Source: JBKPDV01 sp046728075 (GTDB lineage: Bacteria > Acidobacteriota > Thermoanaerobaculia > UBA5066 > Gp7-AA6). From it: 13,371 nt of DNA. The DNA is taken from the NCBI GenBank assembly GCA_046728075.1, contig JBKPDV010000137.1, forward strand, positions 1-13,371. Reading direction: 5' to 3'. The number at the start of each line of letters is the position of its first letter. Positions within the stretch are counted from its first letter, which is position 1. Under the pieces are notes generated by a model, which did no database searches, was not told where the DNA came from, and saw only the letters and a program-made list of their open reading frames with translations. Shown here in pieces: positions 7,836 to 12,361 of this stretch. The position numbers and the translations under genes were made by a program.

Positions 7836-8195
7836 AGCTCGGGAGATCTAGCCGCAAAGACCTGCGTTCCCTGCCGCGGCGGCGTGCCGACGCTGACGGA
7901 GGCGGAGGCGCGCAAGCTTGTCACGGACACGCCCAGCTGGAGCCTTCAGGAGAATGCGACGCGCCTTCACCGGCGCTTCGAGTTCGAGGATTTCAAGAAG
8001 GCGATCGAGTTCGTCAATCGCGTTGCCGAGATCGCCGAGGAGCAGGGCCACCATCCCGACATCGCGATTCACTGGAACAAGGTCGACCTGACGCTCTGGA
8101 CGCACAAGATCGGCGGGTTGCACGAGAACGACTTCATCCTCGCGGCGAAGGTCGACAAGCTGCTGGAAGAACCGAAGGGCCAGGAGATCGGGTAA
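7833..8195 (+). CDS. phhB: Pterin-4a-carbinolamine dehydratase (PCD/DCoH, COG2154)
   Basis: 120 aa. Dehydrates 4a-hydroxy-tetrahydropterin to quinonoid dihydropterin after aromatic amino-acid hydroxylation; some family members are linked to molybdenum cofactor use instead. The opening DLAAKTCVPCRGGVP (5-19) is the usual family N-terminus and fixes the GTG start at 7833. The signature is intact: GHHPDIAIHW (72-81) and WTHKIGGLHEND (89-100). H73, H74 and H91 correspond by spacing to the catalytic His61, His62 and His79 of rat DCoH. It is the only plus-strand gene in the window and is divergent from the XdhC gene with a 16-nt gap between starts. No phenylalanine hydroxylase gene is nearby, and the XdhC neighbour favours a molybdopterin-related role (inference). 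Confidence 0.95.
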   Translation: MSSGDLAAKTCVPCRGGVPTLTEAEARKLVTDTPSWSLQENATRLHRRFEFEDFKKAIEFVNRVAEIAEEQGHHPDIAIHWNKVDLTLWTHKIGGLHENDFILAAKVDKLLEEPKGQEIG

Positions 8196-8204
8196 TCGAT
8201 TTCG

Positions 8205-8249
8205 TCGGTTCGGGCATTCAACCGATGAGCCGATGAATCAACGAACCGA
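8205..8249. repeat. Inverted repeat with short direct repeats downstream of phhB
   Basis: TCGGTTCG (8205-8212) and CGAACCGA (8242-8249) are complementary 8-mers 29 nt apart. Between them CCGATGA occurs twice (8222-8228 and 8230-8236). The structure lies between the convergent ends of phhB and the mini-membrane-protein gene and may help stop transcription, but it lacks a T-run. Confidence 0.5.
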
Positions 8250-8257
8250 TTCCGCCT

Positions 8258-8479
8258 TCACTCCTTCTTTCCCGGCAGGACCGTCAGGACGATCCCGATC
8301 ACACCGGCGCCGACGAAGAGCCAGCGAGCGGTGTCCCAGAAATCTTTCTTCGAGCGCTCCTCCTGCGAGACCGCCGCCTTGATCTTTCCTTCGATCGTTT
8401 CGTAGCCTCCCCGTTGACTCGACGCCACGAGGAAACCCGCCAGCCCGAGGACGATCAAGGCGATGCCGACTTTGCGCAT
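8258..8479 (-). CDS. Small two-TM membrane protein, function unknown
   Basis: 73 aa. TM1 ~4-20 (VGIALIVLGLAGFLVAS) and TM2 ~53-68 (LFVGAGVIGIVLTVLP) are joined by a charged ~30-residue segment (EGKIKAAVSQEERSKKDFW) and followed by a basic/acidic tail GKKE. The coding potential is convincing because hydrophobic and charged parts alternate cleanly and the ATG at 8479 puts TM1 directly at the N-terminus. No Shine-Dalgarno was seen. It follows the rhodanese gene in the same direction, separated by the heptamer-repeat hairpin. I do not recognise a functional family. Confidence 0.7.
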   Translation of the reverse strand: MRKVGIALIVLGLAGFLVASSQRGGYETIEGKIKAAVSQEERSKKDFWDTARWLFVGAGVIGIVLTVLPGKKE

Positions 8480-8484
8480 TTGGA

Positions 8485-8571
8485 AGCTCTCAGCTTACAG
8501 CTATCAGCTTTCAGCCACCTAGACCCTACCGCCGGTGCTCGGCTGAAAGCCGTTAGCTGACAGCTGAGCTC
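8485..8571. repeat. Facing heptamer arrays (AGCTNNC and its complement) forming a long hairpin
   Basis: Left array 8485-8519: five tandem 7-mers agctctc, agcttac, agctatc, agctttc, agccacc. Right array ~8540-8571: the same unit in the opposite orientation (gaaagcc, gttagct, gacagct). The two arrays pair imperfectly over about 30 nt, with the inner 10 bp perfect (GCTTTCAGCC with GGCTGAAAGC). The array touches the stop codon of the rhodanese gene and ends a few bases before the mini-protein start. Confidence 0.85.
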
Positions 8572-8896
8572 AGTATCTCCTCATCGAGGGGTCGATCGCC
8601 TCGGCCCAGCGGTTGATGCCGCCTGTCAGGTTGGCGGCGCGCCCGTAGCCCTTCTGCTGCAGAAACTGGACCGCCTGCGCGCTGCGGCCGCCCGTGCGGC
8701 AGTAGACGACGAGATCCGCGTCCGGCGCAAGCTCGGAATACCTTTGCGGCAACTGGCCGAGCGGGATCTTGACGGACTCCGGCAGATCCGAGATCGGCCA
8801 CTCGTGCGGCTCGCGAACATCCAGAAGCGTGATGCCTTGGCCGAGATCCAACTTCTGCTTGAGCTCCTCGACGGTTATGGAGGGGATGGCGATCAC
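8570..8896 (-). CDS. Single-domain rhodanese sulfurtransferase
   Basis: 108 aa. Rhodaneses carry a persulfide on an active-site cysteine and hand sulfur to acceptors in the cytoplasm. Motifs: LLDVREPHEW (24-33), active-site loop CRTGGRS (66-72, C66), and closing GGINRWAEAIDPSM (92-105). About 50 of the last 85 residues match the rhodanese domain that ends the neighbouring CysO-MoeZ fusion, including the final tyrosine, so the two are duplicates. The start is a GTG at 8896 with no good Shine-Dalgarno. It lies 132 nt after the fusion gene in the same direction and is bracketed by heptamer repeats. A role as extra sulfur donor for the cysteine operon is an inference. Confidence 0.92.
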   Translation of the reverse strand: MIAIPSITVEELKQKLDLGQGITLLDVREPHEWPISDLPESVKIPLGQLPQRYSELAPDADLVVYCRTGGRSAQAVQFLQQKGYGRAANLTGGINRWAEAIDPSMRRY

Positions 8897-8902
8897 GGAG
8901 GA

Positions 8903-9030
8903 AGCTTACAGCTAATAGCTTTCAGCTGTCAGCCTGGAGCCTGGCAGCAGGGGATATGTCAGAACTGATATAGCAATATTTGTCGGCACGGGCCCCGGAG
9001 CCGAGAGCTCCAAGGTGAAAGCTGTCAGCT
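8903..9030. repeat. Second pair of heptamer arrays around the rhodanese-fusion intergenic gap
   Basis: 8903-8944 is six tandem 7-mers: agcttac, agctaat, agctttc, agctgtc, agcctgg, agcctgg. At 9017-9030 the unit recurs (gaaagctgtcagct) and runs into the stop codon of the fusion gene. The gap between them is AT-richer (8953-8981) and holds an imperfect palindrome around atatgtcag/ctgatat. The same repeat family therefore flanks the rhodanese gene on both sides. Confidence 0.8.
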
Positions 9031-10480
9031 AGTATTTCGGCATCGTCGGATCGACGGTCTCCGCCCAGCGGTTGATGCCGCCGGCCAGGTTGCGGACCTT
9101 CCGGAATCCCGCCTCGCGCAGCAGGGCGACCGCTTTCGCGCTGCGGCCGCCGCTCTTGCAGTGCACGACGATCTCGTCGGCGGTCGAAAGGCGGTTCAGG
9201 TTCTGCGGGAGCTCTCCCAACGGGATCTTGACGGACTCCGGAAACGCCGAGATCGCCCACTCGTGCGGCTCGCGCACGTCCACGAGCACGAAGTCTTGTT
9301 TCTCCTGCCGCATCCGCTGGAGATCCTGGACGGAGATCTCCGGAACGCCGGAGGCGGCCGTCGGCGACTCCTGAGGGCCGATTCCGCAGAAGGCCTCGTA
9401 GTCGATCAGCTTGGTTACCGTCGGGTTCGGCCCGCAGATTACGCAGTCCGGGTTCTTGCGGAGCTTCAGCTCACGGAAACGCATCGAGAGCGCGTCCACG
9501 AGGAGGAGCCTCCCGATGAGGGGATCGCCGGCGCCGAGGACGAGCTTGATCGTCTCGGTCGCCTGGATGACGCCGAGAAGCCCAGGCAGAATTCCGAGCA
9601 CGCCCCCCTCGGCACAGGATGGAACGAGTCCCGCGGGCGGCGGCTCGGCATAGAGACAGCGGTAGCACGGGCCTTTCTGCGCCCAGAAGACCGAGGCCTG
9701 TCCCTCGAAGCGGAAGATCGAGGCGTAGACGTTGGGCTTTCCCGTCAGGACGCAGGCGTCGTTGACGAGATAGCGCGTCGGAAAGTTGTCTGTCCCGTCG
9801 GCGACGATGTCGAAGTCGCGGAAGATGCGCAGGGCGTTCTCCGAAGAAAGTCTCTCTTCGAAGGAGACGAAGGTCACGTTCGGGTTCACCTCGCGCAGGC
9901 GCTCCACGGCCGCCTCGAGCTTGGGCCGCCCGACGTCGCGCGTTCCGAAGAGGATCTGGCGCTGGAGGTTCGAGTCGTCCACGACGTCGAAGTCCACCAG
10001 GCCGATCGTGCCGATTCCCGCGGCGGCGAGGTACAGCGCCATGGGAGAGCCGAGCCCGCCCGTTCCGATCGCGAGCACGCGCGCGGCCTTGAGCTTCTTC
10101 TGCCCTTCCATGCCGACCTCGGGCATGATCAGGTGGCGCGAGTAACGGCGGATCTCCTCGTTGGAGAGGCCGGTCTCCGCCGGCGCGCTCAAGGTCGCGG
10201 CCGGCGGCGCCCCGCCGGCGATCGAGGGAATGATCGAGAGCGCGTCGGAGTCGGCCACCGGCGTGCGCCCCTTCTCGAGGTACCGCACGTCCTCGTCATT
10301 TTTGTAGACGTTGACGAAGGATCGGAGCCGTCCCTCTTCGTCGAACAGGTGCTTCTTCAACCCAGGATGCCCTTCGACCAACCCGTTCAACGCTTCCTGC
10401 ACGGTCCGGGCGCGCACCCGCACGCTCGCGGCGCCGCCGGCGTGGGGACGAAGGGGAGTCGGGAGATGGACTGTCGCCAT
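9029..10480 (-). CDS. moeZ: CysO-MoeZ fusion: sulfur-carrier protein + E1-like adenylyltransferase + rhodanese
   Basis: 483 aa, three domains. Residues 1-90 resemble mycobacterial CysO (opening LPTPLRPHAGG, central FVNVYKNDEDVRY, end SIIPSIAGG) and stop at the carrier Gly-Gly (89-90). A short Ala/Pro linker (91-104) follows. Residues ~105-365 are a MoeB/ThiF adenylyltransferase: SRHLIMPEVG, nucleotide loop GTGGLGS (139-145), DGTDNFPTR (228-236), zinc Cys pairs C272/C275 and C346/C349, and C289 in SCAEGGVLG. Residues ~380-483 are a rhodanese with active C441 (CKSGGRS). In the known pathway MoeZ adenylates the CysO C-terminus and converts it to a thiocarboxylate. Here the Gly-Gly is internal, so the carrier must be cut free first. 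The ATG at 10480 is 2 nt after the mec stop and has a strong GGAGG. A separate role in Moco sulfur transfer is possible. Confidence 0.94.
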   Translation of the reverse strand: MATVHLPTPLRPHAGGAASVRVRARTVQEALNGLVEGHPGLKKHLFDEEGRLRSFVNVYKNDEDVRYLEKGRTPVADSDALSIIPSIAGGAPPAATLSAPAETGLSNEEIRRYSRHLIMPEVGMEGQKKLKAARVLAIGTGGLGSPMALYLAAAGIGTIGLVDFDVVDDSNLQRQILFGTRDVGRPKLEAAVERLREVNPNVTFVSFEERLSSENALRIFRDFDIVADGTDNFPTRYLVNDACVLTGKPNVYASIFRFEGQASVFWAQKGPCYRCLYAEPPPAGLVPSCAEGGVLGILPGLLGVIQATETIKLVLGAGDPLIGRLLLVDALSMRFRELKLRKNPDCVICGPNPTVTKLIDYEAFCGIGPQESPTAASGVPEISVQDLQRMRQEKQDFVLVDVREPHEWAISAFPESVKIPLGELPQNLNRLSTADEIVVHCKSGGRSAKAVALLREAGFRKVRNLAGGINRWAETVDPTMPKY

Positions 10481-10482
10481 GG

Positions 10483-10914
10483 TTACCTCCGAAGAGCGTC
10501 GCTCACGAGCTCTTCACTCTCAAATACGCCGCGATCGGCCGAGAGGGTCCAGGAAAGGGCCTCCCCCGGCTCGCCGCGCGGAACCGCCATCACGATGTAG
10601 TGGAAAAACGGGAGCGCATGCTCCCGGTCGAACTCCGAGGGGACCGCAGGGTGGTCGGGGTGCGAGTGGTAAAAGCCCAGCAACGACAGACCTTCTTTCT
10701 CGGCGCCGCGCTCGACTCTCACGTAGTCCTCGGGGGAAACGACGTAGCGCCGGCCGCGCTCTTCTACGCTGCGGTTCACCAGCGCCTCGACTCGTTGGAT
10801 GCGCGCGTTCTCGCCGGAAGGCTCGCCGAGCAGGGCGCCGCAGCACTCCTCCGGATAGGCCTCCCGCGCGTGCCGCCGGATCTCTGCGAGCGCTTCCGCC
10901 GGGATCTCGATCAC
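10483..10914 (-). CDS. mec: JAMM/MPN+ zinc metalloprotease, Mec-like (CysO-cysteine hydrolase)
   Basis: 143 aa. In Mycobacterium tuberculosis Mec releases cysteine from CysO-cysteine; relatives QbsD and HcyD trim sulfur-carrier C-termini to expose Gly-Gly. The JAMM motif is complete: E23 in EECCG (22-26), H83 and H85 in HSHPDHP (83-89), S93 and D96 in PSEFD (92-96), giving HxHx7SxxD. The start is the GTG at 10914, overlapping the cysM stop by 4 nt (GTGA), so translation is probably coupled; the reading frame stays open far upstream but loses any family resemblance there. Flanked by cysM and the CysO-MoeZ fusion, it could have two jobs here: cutting the fused carrier after Gly90 and hydrolysing carrier-cysteine (inference). 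Confidence 0.94.
   Translation of the reverse strand: MIEIPAEALAEIRRHAREAYPEECCGALLGEPSGENARIQRVEALVNRSVEERGRRYVVSPEDYVRVERGAEKEGLSLLGFYHSHPDHPAVPSEFDREHALPFFHYIVMAVPRGEPGEALSWTLSADRGVFESEELVSDALRR
10486..10490 (-). promoter_or_regulatory. Shine-Dalgarno GGAGG of the CysO-MoeZ fusion
   Basis: GGAGG at the 3' end of mec (across its last Arg codons), followed by TAACC and the ATG at 10480. Spacing is 5 nt. It fixes the fusion start and places the carrier domain at the true N-terminus. Confidence 0.85.
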
Positions 10915-11810
10915 GGCTCGGTCCAGAACGGCAGCGAAAGGTACTTCTCCCCGCCGTCGCAGAGAACGGTGACGATAGTCGCCGGCGCGGGCGCCTCGCG
11001 CGCGACCTGCAACGCGGCGACCACGTTGGCCGCGGCCGATGGGCCGACGAAGACACCTTCCTCGCGGGCCAGCCGCCGGCACATGGCGTAGGCCTCTTCC
11101 GTCACCACCGTCGTCTCCGCGTCGGCCAGAGTCGGGTCGTAGATCGGGGGCACGATCTGCGACCCCATGTGCTTCATCCCCTCCAGCCCGTGGAGCGGGC
11201 CGTCGGGCTGCATGGAGACGCACCGGACCGACGAGCTCTTCGATTTCAGGAACCGGGTGATCCCGCAGAAGGTTCCCGTCGTGCCGAGGCCGGCGACGAA
11301 GTGCGTGAGCTTCCCCTGCGTGTCGCGCCAGATCTCCGGACCGGTGGTTTCGAAGTGCGCTCGCCAGTTCGCGGGATTCGAGTACTGGTCCGGGTAGAAA
11401 TACTTCCCGGGATGCGCGGCGGCCATGGCTCGGGCCTCGCAGATCGCTCCGTCGGCTCCCTCGAGCGGATCGGTGAAGACGAGCTGCGCGCCGTACGCGG
11501 CCAGGATCGCCCTGCGCTCGGCCGAGGCCTTCGCGGGCACACAGAGCTCGACCGCGAATCCCAGCACGCGGCCGAGCATCGCGTCGGCGATCCCGGTGTT
11601 CCCGGAGGTCGCCTCGAGGATCGTCTTGCCCGGCGTCAAGAGGCCGCGCGCGATCCCGTCGAGCAGCATCGAGCGGGCCGGACGGTCCTTGACGCTCCCG
11701 CCCGGGTTCTTGTGCTCGGCCTTGGCGTAGAGACGCAGGCCCGGCACCTCCGCCGCCACGCGCGTGAGCTCCAGAAGCGGCGTGTTGCCGATAGCATCGA
11801 GCAATTTCAT
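10911..11810 (-). CDS. cysM: PLP-dependent cysteine synthase, CysM-like
   Basis: 299 aa, fold type II PLP enzyme that replaces the beta-substituent of an activated serine with sulfide or thiocarboxylate. IGNTPLLEL (7-15); PLP lysine K41 in HKNPGGSVKDRPA (33-45); SGNTG (69-73) contacts the substrate carboxylate; GLGTTGT (174-180) binds PLP phosphate; GPSAAA (256-261) and CDGGEKYLS (284-292) close the site. Context with mec and CysO indicates the carrier-thiocarboxylate route, where M. tuberculosis CysM uses O-phosphoserine. The Arg220 position that gives O-phosphoserine preference there has no obvious Arg here; K213 and H214 are the nearest basic residues, so the donor is uncertain. The start at ATG 11810 is forced by an in-frame TAG seven codons upstream. 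It is first structural gene of the operon, behind a Cys-codon attenuator. Confidence 0.94.
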   Translation of the reverse strand: MKLLDAIGNTPLLELTRVAAEVPGLRLYAKAEHKNPGGSVKDRPARSMLLDGIARGLLTPGKTILEATSGNTGIADAMLGRVLGFAVELCVPAKASAERRAILAAYGAQLVFTDPLEGADGAICEARAMAAAHPGKYFYPDQYSNPANWRAHFETTGPEIWRDTQGKLTHFVAGLGTTGTFCGITRFLKSKSSSVRCVSMQPDGPLHGLEGMKHMGSQIVPPIYDPTLADAETTVVTEEAYAMCRRLAREEGVFVGPSAAANVVAALQVAREAPAPATIVTVLCDGGEKYLSLPFWTEP

Positions 11811-11824
11811 GAGCCGTGAGGATT

Positions 11825-11830
11825 CCTCCT
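11825..11830 (-). promoter_or_regulatory. Shine-Dalgarno AGGAGG for cysM, directly after the attenuator U-tract
   Basis: AGGAGG abuts the terminator T-run and lies 14 nt before the ATG at 11810. This is longer than usual spacing, but no nearer start codon exists in frame. Confidence 0.55.
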
Positions 11831-11862
11831 AAACGAAAAGGCCCGCCGGATCGGGCGGGCCT
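11831..11862 (-). terminator. Intrinsic terminator in the cysM leader (attenuator)
   Basis: In the minus-strand RNA: stem AGGCCCGCC / GGCGGGCCU (9 bp, 11854-11862 with 11839-11847), 6-nt loop, then UUUCGUUU (UUUUCGUUU counting the last stem base). It lies 26 nt after the leader-peptide stop and just before the cysM ribosome-binding site, so it ends transcription before cysM unless disrupted. The alternative pairing described for 11848-11938 uses its left arm and loop. Confidence 0.85.
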
Positions 11863-11938
11863 GGATGGTCGATCTGTTCCTTGCCGTTCTAACGCGGCGC
11901 GACACCCACTTCCGCCGGACCCCATACGGGTCCGCCGG
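11848..11938 (-). promoter_or_regulatory. Pause hairpin and alternative antiterminator of the cys attenuator
   Basis: Segment 1 (11928-11938) pairs with segment 2 (11912-11922): 7 bp CGGACCC/GGGUCCG plus 3 outer bp across one G-G mismatch, 5-nt loop. Segment 2 can instead pair with 11848-11858 (left arm and loop of the terminator): GGGUC-C-GGCGG with CCGCC-C-GAUCC, 10 pairs including one G-U and one C-C mismatch. The two pairings exclude each other, and the second excludes the terminator. Segment 1 starts one base after the three Cys codons, where a stalled ribosome would cover it. Confidence 0.75.
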
Positions 11939-11972
11939 GACAACAGCAACGAAGGGAAGCGCGCTTGCTCAT
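11889..11972 (-). CDS. Cysteine-rich leader peptide (27 aa, three consecutive Cys codons)
   Basis: ATG at 11972, stop TAG at 11889. The peptide begins MSKRASLRCCCPGGP; the codons TGC TGT TGT occupy 11940-11948. Three of 27 residues are Cys, all adjacent, immediately before the pause hairpin. It is expected to act as a sensor by translation, not as a product: with scarce Cys-tRNA the ribosome stalls there and frees segment 2 to form the antiterminator. The -10 box ends 9 nt before the ATG, leaving no room for a Shine-Dalgarno, so the ORF should be leaderless or nearly so. Similar poly-cysteine leaderless ORFs are known before sulfur genes in mycobacteria. Confidence 0.82.
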   Translation of the reverse strand: MSKRASLRCCCPGGPVWGPAEVGVAPR

Positions 11973-11981
11973 CCTCTGGTT

Positions 11982-12010
11982 CTTGTAGTCCTTCCCCGGC
12001 ACGCTGTCAA
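11982..12010 (-). promoter_or_regulatory. Promoter of the leader peptide-cysM-mec-CysO/MoeZ operon
   Basis: TTGACA (-35, 12005-12010, perfect) and TACAAG (-10, 11982-11987, four of six) with 17-nt spacing. The expected transcription start is within about 3 nt of the leader-peptide ATG at 11972. This is the strongest protein-gene promoter visible in the window. Confidence 0.75.
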
Positions 12011-12049
12011 GCGCGATTCGTAAGTCCAAGCAGAATGCGACCGAAGACG

Positions 12050-12229
12050 CTAGCGGCGTTTGCCGAGCTGCGCGATCGCCTCCTGGAGCTGTCGGGTGAC
12101 GGGTCCTCGGGGCGGAATCTTGACGATCTTCCCGTTGACGATCGCGATTCCGGGTCCCCCTCTCGAGACTCCGGGAGAGATGTAGGTGGCGACGATGGCC
12201 CATCCCCTGAGTTTTGGATTCGCAGGCAT
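12050..12229 (-). CDS. Hypothetical small protein (59 aa)
   Basis: Begins MPANPKLRGWAIVATY; Gly-rich centre ISPGVSRGGPGIAIVNGKIV (17-36), then KIPPRGPV (37-44) and a basic C-terminal helix RQLQEAIAQLGKRR. GGAGG lies 4 nt before the ATG at 12229, which is why this start is preferred over the in-frame TTG at 12244. Alternating hydrophobic stretches suggest a small beta-rich fold; there is no clear signal peptide or TM helix. It sits between the ClC gene and the cys promoter, in the same direction. I do not recognise a family. Confidence 0.6.
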   Translation of the reverse strand: MPANPKLRGWAIVATYISPGVSRGGPGIAIVNGKIVKIPPRGPVTRQLQEAIAQLGKRR

Positions 12230-12252
12230 GACTCCTCCATTCAAAAATCGTA

Positions 12253-12276
12253 AGCGTCCGATGCGGTTCGGACGCT
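12253..12276 (-). terminator. Candidate terminator hairpin downstream of the ClC gene
   Basis: AGCGTCCG / CGGACGCT 8-bp perfect stem with 8-nt loop. On the minus strand it is followed by TACGATTTTTG, so a T-run begins 4 nt after the stem. It would end ClC transcription before the 59-aa gene. It overlaps a weak promoter candidate, so only one of the two readings may be right. Confidence 0.45.
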
Positions 12277-12301
12277 AGAACCTCCTCCGTCTCCTTGTCA
12301 A
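12272..12301 (-). promoter_or_regulatory. Candidate promoter of the 59-aa gene
   Basis: Perfect TTGACA at 12296-12301, 18-nt spacer, weak TAGCGT at 12272-12277. The start would fall near 12265, about 35 nt before the ATG at 12229. The weak -10 keeps confidence low. Confidence 0.35.
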
Positions 12302-12361
12302 GCCGCGCGCTTCGCGGGCCCGCTTCGGAACGAGGGATGATCCAAGAGCGACCTCGAAGGC

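Noticed and set aside
7133..7930. Longer XdhC start (GTG 7930)
   Set aside because: The added 38 residues have no XdhC resemblance and would overlap the firm N-terminus of phhB antisense; GTG 7816 has a ribosome site.
8485..9030. CRISPR array
   Set aside because: Units are 7 nt without spacers, inverted between arrays, and no cas genes are present.
9161..10600. Long plus-strand frame (479 codons) antisense to the CysO-MoeZ fusion
   Set aside because: No family motifs, Arg/Glu/Leu-rich translation typical of the reverse of a GC-rich gene; the minus-strand protein has full domain signatures.
10311..11819. Plus-strand frame of 502 codons antisense to mec and cysM
   Set aside because: Low-complexity Arg/Pro/Ser translation and no recognisable domain; shadow of the real genes.
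10483..11949. Extended 488-codon reading of the mec frame
   Set aside because: The part beyond 10914 is an off-frame shadow of cysM; JAMM homology begins at the GTG at 10914, which overlaps the cysM stop by 4 nt.
11811..11972. T-box or S-box riboswitch in the cysM leader (GGGTGTCGCGCCGCG looks slightly T-box-like)
   Set aside because: The leader is too short for a specifier domain and lacks the conserved T-box sequence; it is fully explained by a translated Cys leader plus terminator.
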